A stretch of DNA of 64,000 nucleotides from Gentiana macrophylla (lineage: Eukaryota; Streptophyta; Magnoliopsida; Gentianales; Gentianaceae), in assembly GCA_026214975.1 (NCBI GenBank), contig JAOBSW010001183.1, forward strand, positions 1-64,000, given 5' to 3'. How positions within the stretch are numbered: position 1 is the first letter of the stretch; each line of letters opens with the position of its first letter. Position numbers and translations under genes: made by a program. Below the pieces are notes generated by a model, which saw only the letters and a program-made list of their open reading frames with translations, was not told where the DNA came from and did no database searches. Shown here piece by piece: positions 23,222-34,401 of the stretch.

Positions 23222-25302
23222 ATGGAGTCCTCAAATTTTATGTCAAAGCTACCTATATTCAATGTTAATAATTTTGATGAATACAAAATAGGAATGTTGT
23301 CTCATCTTGCAGCAACACATGAGAAGATGCTGGATGTAATTAATGATGGCCCAATCGAGATTACAACTGTGGTAGCCACGGGAGCAGATCAAGGAAAAAT
23401 AATAGACAAACTCAAGAAAGATTGGACCAAGGATGACTGGAGAAGAGCAAATCTCGATTTTGTTGCAAAAGACATGATTTTGAAGACTCTGGACAGTAAC
23501 ATGTTCATGAGGATCAAAGATTGCAAAACAAAAAAGAAGATGTGGGACAAATTGGCACTGATCAATGAAGGATCAGAAGCAGTCAAGGAAAATAAATTGT
23601 CTGTTGCAAAACAGAAATTTGAAAACTTCAAAATAAAGACTGGTGAAACCATTGATCAAATGGATAACAGATTCTCAAGCATCATCAGTGAACTACAACA
23701 ACTTGGACACACATATCCATAGAAAAAAGTATGCCTAAATATCTTGAGAGGCCTACCTGAAAGGTGTAAGATCATTACATCGATGTCGAGAGGGACAACA
23801 AATCTTACAACCACTCGATACCTTAACTCTAATGTCTCAATGAAAGGCTCATGAATTTGAGTTGAACGGCGAAGACTATGCACCAGCAGAGACACATAAG
23901 GCCAGTGCACTGGTTGCGCCTCAGCAAAGTAACACAGTTGATGCAAACAACAAAGAGACGCAGGAGCTGAAGGAACATGTAGCTTTACTGGTTAAACGTT
24001 TTGACAGGTTCACCAAGAAGAAGGAATTCAAAGGAGGTTCATCATCATACAAGAAGTCTTGCACAAGAAAAGACATGAAGAAAAATGATGATGAATACAT
24101 ATGCTTCAACTGCAAGAAGAAAGGGCATTTCGAGGCTGAATGTCCTGAAGAAAAAGGCAAAGATGAGGACAAGAAGAAGTACAAGACAACTGAAAAGAGA
24201 AAAAGCAAGAAAGCACTCAAAGCTGAATCTAGCAGTGAAAAGAATGAAGAATCATCTGAAGACGATTCTGATGAAGATGATGAAGTTGACAGCTCAGAAA
24301 ACGAAAAGGCTTACCTATGCATTATGGCTAAAGAATCTAATGAAACTGAGATAACTTCTAGCCCATACTCATCATCAAGTGCATCCACATCTGACACTGT
24401 ACAATCTTCTATTCTCCCACTAGATTCATAAAAAATAATGCAAAATCTTATGAGTAAATTTGATGAAATTGAGTTGAATCATGAAATTCTAGAATAGGAG
24501 TGTGAGAATCTAAGAAAGGAAAATAAAATATTAAAGAAAGAACTGGATACAGTAAAAGCTGAACTAACTAGTAAGGAGACTCACTCAACTGATCAACAAG
24601 CAGCAGATGATCATACATCTGATGTTGATAGACCAGCTTAGAAAATCTCCCTACCAGGTAAGATAACCACTGCACCACCAAATGCTCCAGCTTACAAACC
24701 CCCAAAAAAGTTTGGATCCAAATCTGGTCTTGGCTACAACAGTCAGGATGAGAATAGAAACAATGGACAACAAAATTCTGAATCTAGGACCAAGAATGGA
24801 CCAAAGTTCAGAAAAGGACAGACCATGGTTTCCACCACTCATCCTGCACCGGTGAAGTCAAAACCCAGTGTAGTGAAACAGAAAACCAAACCATCAATCC
24901 AGTCAACCAACAGCAAAGGTTTTCTGAAAGGAAAATGAAGAATTTACCTTTCAGAAGATGATTGGAATATAACACCTCCAAAATACAAAAAGAAAACATT
25001 TCATGCTATGCATCATGTGTTTAAGAAAAACCAACCAAGGGTTATTCCTTGACACATGAAGCAACATTGGTTTCCTACTGCTTATTGGAAAGTGAAAAAG
25101 GATGCAAATGCACCAAAAAGTAGTGAAAAGTATCAGAATACCTTCAGTAGAAATATTAGAAGCTATTCTTCCATGCCTTATACATATGAAGTTGATGACT
25201 TTAATTATCCAAAAAGAAGACCATTTGGATATACACTTGGAGTAGGAGGCATGATCAATATCAGTATGGACCCAAGCAAAGTGTTGGGTACCTAAACATA
25301 AT
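23222..25302 (+). pseudogene. A gag (broken)
   Basis: Begins MESSNFMSKLPIFNVNNFDEYK at 23222, the usual copia gag opening, and runs through the UBN2-like core (LDSNMFMRIKDCKTKKKMW, EGSEAVKENKLS, ELQQLGHTYP). The zinc knuckle CFNCKKKGHFEAEC (24102-24143) is a complete CX2CX4HX4C. It is followed by a Glu/Ser/Lys-rich acidic stretch and a coiled-coil-like part, typical of the enlarged Sirevirus gag. Stops at 23720, 24429, 24495, 24640 and 24936 and a frame change near 23830 break it. The gag end is marked by a conserved stop (25303-25305) just before the protease. Gag would form the particle that packages the RNA. Confidence 0.88.
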
Positions 25303-25305
25303 TAA

Positions 25306-28300
25306 TTTGTTTTGTAGGATGTCTGGTATATAGACAGTGGATGTTCCAGACTCATGACAGGAAACAAGGCATGGATCACACTTTAAAGCTTTTGAAGGAC
25401 CCAAACTCACCTTTGGAGGCAATGAAAACCCTGGTAAAATTAAGGGGGAAGGCTTAATGCTCAAAAACAATTAGAAGATTCACAATGTGGCATATGTTAA
25501 AGTACTAAGCTTCAACCTATTGCGATCAGTCAGTTCTGTGACAAAGGCTACAATGTGCACTACAACAATGAATGATGCAAAGTTATTCACAGCCATACCA
25601 ACACTGTGGTTCTTGCAGGAAAAAGAGCAGACAACATGTATGTGGTGGATTGGAGTACAGCTAAAGCAGAAACATGTTTTCTTGTCAAAAGTAAACAATC
25701 AACCAGCTGGATTTGGCATAGAAGATTAAATCATCTAAATTTTAAGACCATCAACAAATTATCAAAGAACAAGTTAGTTGAAGGCCTGCCAGAGATCACA
25801 TTCAAGAAGGAAAGTCTCTATGATGCGTGTTAGAAAGGAAAACAAATCAAAAGCTCCTTCAAGTCAAAGACCTATCAATCAACAAAAAGAATTCTACATC
25901 TGCTACATATGGATCTTTTTGGACCAGTCACACTAGTCTGTATAAGTGGAAAGAAATACACTCTGGTTGTGGTGGATGACTTCTCCAAAAACACCTGGAC
26001 TATATTCATGAACAGGAATAGAGAGACACTCAAGAAGCTGCCGGATTTGTTAAGAAGAATTCAAAATGAAATGGAACTGAAGATCATCAAGATCAGATCA
26101 GATAGAGGCACAGAGCTTCTAAATGAAATTATTAGAACCTAATGTGAAGAAAATGAAGTACTGCACCAACTATCAGCAGCAGGGACTCCACAGCAGAATG
26201 GTGTAGCTGAAAGAAGAAACAGAACTCTCAAAGAAGCAGTCAGAACAATGATTGCAGAAGCATGCTTACCAAAGAGATTTTTTTAACAAGCAAAACAAAC
26301 ATCGCATGCTATACTCAAAACAGATCAATCATCAACAAACATCATAAAAAATCCATCTGAAATATGGAATGGAAGAAAACATAATATCTCATATTTGCAT
26401 ATGTTTGGATCAAAATGTTTTGTTTTGAACAGGAATCAGTTGCATACTTTTGATGAAAAGGCTGATGAAGCAACCTTTATGGGATACGCAGACACCAGCA
26501 AAACATTCAGAGTACTCAACAAAAGAACGTTGGTGATTGAAGAATCAATTCATGTAGTCTTGGATGAGTCAAACTCAAATTGTAAAAGCCTTCAAGAACT
26601 TGAAGAAGTAGGACCAAGACAAGTCTACATGAATACAACAGTACCAGCTACCATTCTAAATCACAATCTTGGAAATCAAGATGAACCACCAGTCAATACA
26701 ACGGAAGAGATTACCAGCATAAGAGTATGAAGCTAATACACAAGCTGAAGTTGTTGAAGCACCAAGTCAAGAACAACTTCAACCTGATCTTAACTAGCTA
26801 AGAGATCATCCTGAAGATCAAGCCATTGGAGAAATTCACACAAGAGTTAGAACCAGAAGACAACTAGAACATATGCTAACATGTTTTCTATCTCAAATAG
26901 AGCTCAAAACAATAGATGATGCAATCCAATGTGCTGATTGGATTACAGCCATGCAAGAAGAACTAAATGAGTTTGAAAGAAATGAGGTCTGGGAACTTGC
27001 TGACAGACCGCACATAGCCAACATCATTGGAACAAAATAGGTATTCAAAAACACGATGGATGAACAAGGAACAGTTGTTAGAAACAAAGCAAGGCTAGTT
27101 GCAAAAGAGGCTACTCTCAAGCTGAAGGAATAGATTATGTTGAAACATTTGCCCCAGTAGCAAGATTGGAAGCAATCAGACTCTTTCTAGATTTTGCAGC
27201 CCACCAAGACTTCAAAGTTTACCAAATAGATGTCAAGAGTGCATTTCTGAATGGACTTTTGAAAGAAGAAGTATATGTGGAACAACCTCCTAGTTTTCAA
27301 CTCAAAAGGAAAGAAGATAAGGAGTACAAGTTCAAAAAGGCACTTTATGGACTCAAACAGGCACCTAGAGCTTCGTATGAGACACTACCACAGTTCTTGA
27401 TCAAGAATGGATTCAACAAGGGTACTATAGATAAGACTCTTTTCAAATTAGAGGAAGGAACAAGTACATTGCTAGTACAAATCTATGCTGATGACATTAT
27501 CTTTGGAACAGGGGATGAAAAGTTGTGTGAGAAATTTGCAAACCATTAAAAGAGCAAATTTCAAATGAGCATGATGGGAGAATTGAATTACATTCTTGGT
27601 CTACAAGTGAAACAGTTGAAAGATGGCATCTTCATCAATCAGGCTAAGTACACAAAATACTTGATACACAATTATGGAATGGATACAAGTGGCACAGCAT
27701 ATACACCAATGTGGGCAAGAGTTATTCTTGGAAAAGATGAAGCTGGAAAAGATGTTAATCAGAAAATGAATAGAGGAATCATTGGATCCCAACTATATCT
27801 AACTGCAAGCAGATGGGACATAGCATTTGCTGTAGGAGAATGCGCAAGGTTTCAAGCTCAACCTAAAGAATCACACCTACTAGCTGCCAAAAGAATAATC
27901 AAATACTTGAAGAACACCATCAATGTTGGAATTTGGTGTCCAAAAGATGGAGGATTCAAATTGATATCATATTCATACTCTGACTATGCTGGATGCAAGA
28001 TAGATAGAAAAAGCACCTTTGGAACATGTCAAATGCTAGGCAACAAACTAGTTTCATGGTTTAGTAAGAAATAATACTCTATATTTACATCAACAGCTGA
28101 AGCAAAATATATAGCAGCAGACAGTTGTTGTGCAAAAGTACAATAGATCAGACAACAGCTAAGGGAATATGGAATGGAGGAGAAGACAATTCCAATTATG
28201 TGTGACAACACAAGTGCCAAATCTATTACTGAAAATCCAGTATTGCATTCAAGAACAAAACATATTGATGTGAGACATCACTTTATCAGAGATCATGTTG

Positions 28301-28428
28301 AAAAATGAGATGTTATTCTAAAATACATACCCACTGAAGATCAATTGGCTGACATCTTCACAAAACCACTCAGTCATGGAAGATTCAGCATGTTGAGAAC
28401 TGAGTTAGGAATGATAGAAATTGACTAA
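25306..28428 (+). pseudogene. A pol: protease-integrase-RT-RNase H (broken)
   Basis: Protease WYIDSGCSRLMTGNK (DSG at 25333-25341). GAG-pre-integrase and the integrase zinc motif WHRRLNH...YDAC follow (first Cys of the CXXC is Tyr). The integrase catalytic acids are in HMDLFGP (about 25905), RSDRGTE (about 26097) and NGVAERRNRT (about 26200). RT has [22 protein letters not shown] and IYADDIIFG (27484-27495; YADD instead of YVDD). RNase H has DYAGCKIDRKST, AEAKYIAA and DVRHHFIRDHVEK, and ends ADIFTKP...GMIEID, TAA 28426-28428. There are about ten stops or frame changes, and one stop is CAG to TAG. Confidence 0.9.
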
Positions 28429-29038
28429 GTACTAAGGAGCATCTAACTTGAGTAATCAGCTAAGTGACTTCACTAGCTGATTCAACCTTTGACATTACAT
28501 GAAGTAAGGCACTAGTACTCAGTGAAGTCAACTTCACTGATTGTTAGGAACAGTTATGTATATAGCAGCTTAGTAAGAAAGCCACTACTCCGGTTTAGTG
28601 ACCAGCCAAGTCATTCCACCGAAGAATATATTGGAGTCAACGGCCAAATAAAGTGTGAACTTAATAAGTTTCATACATGTGTAAAATCAAGAAGTTATGG
28701 AAGATTATACTGTGAAAGATTACACACGTGGAGATCATTTTTCAATCGTGGAGGTAAGTATATTATTCTTCTAATTACAACCACCTCGATTCCCGGGATC
28801 TATCATTACTTATCTCAATCCACTCCCCCACTATACTCAAATACCGCAATTTATATACATAAAATCACGCCATTAAATCACAAAATCCTTCCATATTCAA
28901 CCACGTTCACACCACATAAATCATTATATATAAACCACACTTAGAGATTTTTCATAATTCTTCACGCTCTTTTGCAAATCATAAACCCTATTTTCTTCCC
29001 TTGAAAAATCAACGCTTTTTCAAATCATCATTCAACCA
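28429..29038 (+). promoter_or_regulatory. Internal promoter-like region before the A extra ORF
   Basis: 610 bp with no reading frame. It holds TGTTAGGAACA (28542-28552), a G-box in ACACACGTGGAG (CACGTG 28725-28730), a TATA box TATATATAAA (28925-28934) and a pyrimidine/A-rich leader. The ATG at 29039 lies 114 bp after the TATA start. The same layout is seen in B, more weakly in E1, and with a different sequence in D2. Confidence 0.55.
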
Positions 29039-31133
29039 ATGGCGTCATCTTCCTCAATATCTCCCACAGAATGATTCTTTGAAAAATCGATCATCACTAG
29101 ATCGTTTTTTAGGCAAGAACATTATCTCTATTTCAATGATAATGATGTACAAGCCCAACGACTGGTTGATGGCTGTACAAATCTGGTGTTAATGACCTTC
29201 CTAAACCCCTTAATAACTGGAATATGCTATGAGAATCTGATTGCATTTTGGAAAAATGAAAAGTTTGTGCCCAGCACAAGGAAAAATGTGATCATGACTG
29301 TATAAAAAGTTCAATCTTTGGAAAAGAAGTGGTCATCACACCTGGTCTTCTCAACAGATTCCTACACCTGCCCATGATTGGTCCGGCAAATGTGACGTTT
29401 GTGTAGGTTGACATCAACACCTTCTGGGCTGAGATAGCCAAAAGCTCCAAAAAGAACAACAAAACCTACAACCTACCCAGATCAGTACTCAAACTTCCAT
29501 TTGTTGAATTTGCACTAGTTATCACCAAGAACATTGAAGGCAGAAAAGGATCAATGGAGAATTTGACGAGTTACGGGTCAAGTTAATGGCAATTATCTGT
29601 CAATGTATTCCATTTGGCTGGGCAACATTTGTATTCAATAGGCTGAAAGATCAAATCTAGAAGGGAATTGATCTGACAAATACAGGCCCAAACAAGGGTT
29701 GGCAGAAGAAAGGTGATTTCTGGGAAAGGAAATCATATGGGTTCCCTCTTCAACACCTGTTTGACTCATTAAAAGGGAAACCCACAAATCTGCAGCCTCC
29801 ACACAAGTCCAAGGTAATGTTTACCTACATCAAGGCATCTCTGAAACCCAAACCCACTGTCGGGAGAAAAAGAAAAGAACCTGAAAGCAGCATATCAGGA
29901 GTGGGATGAAAACCAGATCCCAAAAGGCATAAGATAGCACTCTGGTGATAAGTACATGCAACTTGACCGAGACTGTGATGATCAGTGATGATATAGCAAC
30001 GGAGGAAGAGAAACAAGAAGAAGTGACATATCTAAAAGAAGGTGAAGAGGGATACCGTCTTACTTCATCTGATAAAGAAGAGATTGAAGGGGAAGAAGAT
30101 GCTACTGACAATGAGGCAGACACAGACGAAATAGAGCCAGAGGAAGAAAATCACCTTGAAGAAGATCAAGAAAAGATTGAGATTTCTGATGATGATCTGA
30201 CAATTCAGGAGGTCCTTCTCCGGAGCCTCAGCAAAGTTGTCAAATAGCAAAGTGAGCCAGTTGATCAAACTCACTCTGCTGAATTTGTCACCACCCCATC
30301 TATTGATCAAGGGGGAACACCAGCAGAAGGGATCAAGTCTCCAGCACATGAAGAAGAAAATCTGTCTTTCCAGAGGCAGGAAAAAGCAAGCACTTCTCAG
30401 CAACCTCTTTCTGACCCTGAGATTGATGATGAACAAAAAGAAAAGAATGAGGAAGCAAAGGAAAAAAAAGAAGATGAGCAAGAACAAGAGACAACAGAAG
30501 AAAAGGAGAAAAATGATGATAATGAGAATGTTGAAGTGCCACCAGAGGAAACTGATCCAGAAAGACTTTTCAATCTGGATATTCAACACTTGATTGTGGA
30601 CATGGAAAAGCAGTATCAAAGCTGGCAGAACATGAAAGCTTCTTTAAAGAGTGATGCAACCTCCTTCAATCATAAGCTTGAAGCCCTCATCAGCCACATC
30701 AAGATTCAAAATGATGTAATGGAAAAACAGGGCAACTTGCTTTGCAACCTACAACACCTCATCCCCTGCCATGAACATACCAATCTTGAGTTTCATGCTG
30801 ATAAGATTGATAACAGTCTCAAACCATTGGTGGTACTCTAAATGTTCACACTCATCAACTTCAACATCTGGATGAGGTTATGGAACTTTCTGACCAGCAA
30901 CTTGAGACCTTAATAAATGTAACGGAGGCCAACAACAAAATTCTAAGACAAGGTATGGTCCTCTCCCTGAATCCGAATAAACAAATGCAACTCTTGTAGC
31001 ACGATTTGGTGATGCCGAAAAGGGCGAAGGAAGCTCAAAGCCTGAGAGCTCCAGTGGAAAGATGGCAAGTCCAACTGACAAGGGCAAGGGCATCAAAGGC
31101 AAAGGCATCAGGTTTGAAGAAAAGAAGCTGTAG
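29039..31133 (+). pseudogene. A extra 3' ORF, shorter variant (broken)
   Basis: Opens MASSSSISPTE, then KSIITRSFFRQEHY and CYENLIAFWKNEKFV, homologous to the N-terminal domain of E1 and B. The middle is very acidic (29945-30240 and 30420-30540; runs of Glu/Lys) and is followed by a helical stretch EALISHIKIQNDVMEKQGNL, equivalent to the QAIAEYIDAQNIVVQQQGNL part of B. After that it diverges and ends in a Lys/Gly-rich tail at 31133; the C-terminal WKWKFPEI domain of E1 and B is absent. About 2.1 kb against 3.1 kb in B. No membrane segment. Broken by several stops. Function unknown. Confidence 0.65.
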
Positions 31134-31215
31134 TAGACCTTTCTATATTTTCATTTACAGGTAAAAATGCATTTGAATAATTATGATGCAATAACTTATT
31201 GCCCTTAAATGGATG

Positions 31216-31221
31216 AATAAA
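31216..31221 (+). terminator. AATAAA poly(A)-signal-like motif after the A extra ORF
   Basis: Within AATGGATGAATAAA, identical in E1 and nearly so in B, 83 bp after the ORF end. Confidence 0.45.
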
Positions 31222-31302
31222 AATATTGAGTTTTATTCCAGTGTTTATTATGAAAATTTTTGGTATACTTATGTTTAGGCTTATGAGGGTTTTGGCATCA
31301 TC

Positions 31303-31316
31303 AAAAAGGGGAAAAT
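31303..31316 (+). other. Polypurine tract of A
   Basis: AAAAAGGGGAAAAT immediately before the 3' LTR. Confidence 0.9.
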
Positions 31317-32690
31317 TGTTAAGAACATTTTATTATGCTTTGATGATGGCCACACTAGCTATTATAGCAAGCATGAAAATAAGTTAGAATTCTTTGTACA
31401 AGTCTTTACTTAAATTCTGACATGTTGTATAAGTTGAGTCAGACAAGTATTGTACTAGCAAAGTAAAAGCGGCCAAGTACCAGCAGAGAAGCATGAAGAC
31501 ATATGGTCTGACTTATAACCAAGGAAGTCTGTGATGACCTTGGATAAGTCTAAGCTACACTCCAAGTGATGAAAATTAATGTTTAAATATGGTGTACACT
31601 GATCTCACATAAATCAAGGATCAGTGAAGTACAAAAATTCTCCTAAACTGAAAAGAATGAAGTAAATCGGCAAAGTGAACTGAATTTCGGCTGAGTAATG
31701 ACAAAGCACTGAAGGAAGACCTAAGCGGCAAAGTCAGAAAGATCACTTAACCGTTCAGGTAACGGCCAAGTAAATTTTACTTGATCAGATTTTGAAATAT
31801 GAAGATGATTCAGAGGATCAAGCATTAAATGCACAATCAATTGAGGATCAATCAAGGACGAATTTTCTGATAAACGTTTGAAGAAAAATCCGATCACTGA
31901 AATCAAGGAGGATATAATTAAGGGGGAATCAAGAATAAAATCAAGGATTATTCCCCTCATTAATTTAGCCAAGAGACAGAAATTCAAATCAAGGACTATC
32001 AAGGCTATAAATAGAAGGCTTTGACAGACAAGAACACACGAGAGAATAATCAAGTCTGAGAATTTACAAGCAAAAACTCTGTCAAATCAAAAAGCCTTCA
32101 TCTGTGCTTAAAAAGGAATATCTAGTGATCAACTCAAAACTAAGAACTGCAATTCCAACATCAAGCATTGAGTCTCATCAACAAGTTTTTTAAATCCAAT
32201 TCACTTCAATCAAGCAACTGAATCAGAGCCATCTGAGAAAGAGTTGTGTTTGTGATAGTTTCTGAAGGATTTGTTCCCAATGAGTAGTGAAAGAAACTGA
32301 GTCACTGAAGCTGTTGAAGTCAGGGAGTGATAGTCTTAAAGATTGTGAAGCTTGTGTTGTCAAGGACAATCAGGCTATTGTATCTGTGAAAACAATAGTG
32401 AAATTCCTCCAATCATCACAGGAGAAGAGTGGATTAAGGGATTACACCACCCTAAACCACTATAAACCTTGTGTCAATTTACTTTCAGCAATTTACATTA
32501 CTGCATTTATTTAATTGCTTAAATTATATCATATATCTGTGATTGCATAAACTACTTTGAAATAACATATTAAGAAGGGACTTATCCGCTGCCCAAATGC
32601 TTTTAAATACAAGAAAAGTTTTTGAAACTCCACTATAGTCATTTACCCCCCTGCCTCTGACTATAGTTTTACCCGTCTCTTGGACAAACA
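31317..32690 (+). repeat. 3' LTR of A
   Basis: Starts TGTTAAGAACATTTTATT and ends TTGGACAAACA. 1374 bp. It is 38 bp shorter than the 5' copy, mainly because a 34-bp block near 31460 (after GTACTAG) is missing. The block ends at a repeated GGCAAAGTAAAA in the 5' LTR, so slippage or short-repeat recombination is likely. TATA at 32006-32013. Confidence 0.93.
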
Positions 32691-32746
32691 ATTATTTTCT
32701 TCTCACTTTTTTGTTCGGGACGATCAAAAGCTAAGTGGGGGGTAGT
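32691..32746 (+). other. G 3' tail, second part, with LTR-adjacent polypurine tract
   Basis: GTTCGGGACGATCAAAAGC followed by TAAGTGGGGGGTAG (PPT about 32732-32745), directly before TGATAATGC. This is the widespread plant gypsy 3' end (GACGA-CAAAAGCTAAGTGTGGGGG). Confidence 0.85.
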
Positions 32747-32894
32747 TGATAATGCTCTAAATGGTACCAATAATTCTACATTTATTCACCCCAAATTCTA
32801 CTCAAGATAGGATTGATAGGCTATATATTATGTGGAATAAGTGTCAAATGCTAAGTGAGTGTTTCCAGGATCGTAATTCTACATCAATGCTATA
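32747..32894 (+). repeat. 3' LTR of G, first 148 bp
   Basis: Begins TGATAATGCTCTAAATGG after the PPT and is interrupted at 32894 by B. The last five bases, ctata, are the B target site. Confidence 0.85.
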
Positions 32895-34295
32895 TGTTAG
32901 GAACATTTTATTATGTTTTGATGATGGCCATACCAGCTGTTATAGAAAGCCTAAAATAAGTTAGAATTCTCGGTATAAGTCCTTACATAGAGTCTGACAT
33001 ATTGTATAAGTTGAGTCACACAAGTATTGTACTAGTTGGTAGGGCGGCAAAGCAAAAACAGATATTCGGCAGAGTGAAGCCAGCCAAGCACCAGTAGAGA
33101 AGCAATGCAGATATTAAAGGTCTGACTTGTAACCAAGGAAGTCTGTGATGACCTTGGACAAGTCTGAGTCATACTACAAGTGATGTACATTAATATGGTG
33201 TACACTGATCTCACCCCAATCAAAGATCAGTGAAGTACAAAGATTCTCCTTCAACTGAAACAAAGAAGAAAACTGTGAACCGGCAAAGTGAACTTACTTT
33301 CGGCTGAGTAAACGGTAAAGGAAAAGCTAAAACGGCTAAGACAGAAGGATCACTCGACCGTTCTAAAAACGGCAAAGGAACACTTACCAGATCTGATTTA
33401 ATATACATTGAAGATTCAGAAGATCATGCATTAAATGCACAATCATTAGAGGATCAATCAAGGACGGATTTTCTGCTGTACGATTGAAGAAAGAATCCGA
33501 TCACTAAAATCATGGAGAATGCAATTAAGGGGGAATCAAGAATAAAATCAAGGATTGTTCCCTCATTAATATAGCCAACGGACGAAATTTCAAAATCAAG
33601 GTTATTCAAGGCTATAAATAGAAGGCATTGACAGACAGAGAAGTGTGTGGAACTGAACATAAAAATCAAGTGAAAACTCTGTCAATTTGAAAAGCCTTCT
33701 CTCTGAACTTAAAAAGATGCATCTAGTTATCAACTCCGACATCAGAGCTACAAAGTCATACTCAGCACTGAGATTGATCAACCAAGTGTGTGTGAATCAC
33801 ATTCACATCAAACTGAAGCAACTGAATTAGAAGCAATCTGAGAAGGAGTTGAATCTGTGATAGCTGTTGAAAGATTTTGATCTCAAGAAGCAGCAAAGGA
33901 AGACTGAATCACTGAAGCTGTTGCAGTCAAGGAGTGATAGTCTTGTAGATTGTGAAGCTTGGGAAGCCAAGGACAATCATACCATTGTATCTGTGAAAAC
34001 AATAGTAAATTCCTCCAATCATCACAGGAGAAGAGTGGATTAAGGGATTACACCACCCTGAACCACTATAAGCCTTGTGTCAATTTAATTTCTGCAATTT
34101 ACTTTACTGCAATTATTTAATTTGCCTACATCATAACTTATTCCTGAGATTGTCTAAATTTATTTGAAAACAACATAGTAAGAAGGGACTTATCCGCTGC
34201 CCAAAAGCTTTTAAATAAAAGAAAAGTTTTTGAAACTCCCCTATAGTCATTCACCCCCCCTCTGACTATAGGTTTACCCTTCTCTGGGACCAACA
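32895..34295 (+). repeat. 5' LTR of B
   Basis: TGTTAGGAACATTTTATT to CTGGGACCAACA, with a TATA box at 33613-33620 and a C-rich tract (CACCCCCCCT) near the end. Confidence 0.96.
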
Positions 34296-34297
34296 AT

Positions 34298-34309
34298 TGG
34301 TATCGGAGC
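34298..34309 (+). other. Primer binding site of B
   Basis: TGGTATCGGAGC, two bases after the LTR; initiator-Met tRNA type. Confidence 0.93.
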
Positions 34310-34401
34310 AGTGTTCCTAGTATTAGAACCTGTTCAGATCTAATTTCTGGTAACAAGTCTGAGTCTTCTATACATTTACATTTATATCTTCATTTGCACT
34401 G

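Larger units (their letters stand above)
21678..32690 (+). mobile_element. Ty1/copia (Sirevirus-like) element A, full length
   Basis: 11.0-kb element with both LTRs, PBS, gag, pol, internal promoter region, extra ORF and PPT in the expected order. The target sites are gttat (21673-21677) and attat (32691-32695), matching at four of five bases. It lies inside the 3' tail of G, only 56 bp before the G 3' LTR. Same family and orientation as B and E1. All reading frames carry stops or frameshifts. Confidence 0.93.

Noticed and set aside
25288..25317. 30-nt GT...AG block at the gag/pol junction as a true intron
   Set aside because: Too short for a plant spliceosomal intron, and E1 lacks the AG; kept only as a note under the conserved-stop finding.
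30065..30619. Minus-strand 184-codon hydrophobic open frame
   Set aside because: Antisense of a Glu/Lys-rich coding stretch (GAA/AAG read backwards gives Phe/Leu/Ser); a composition artefact.
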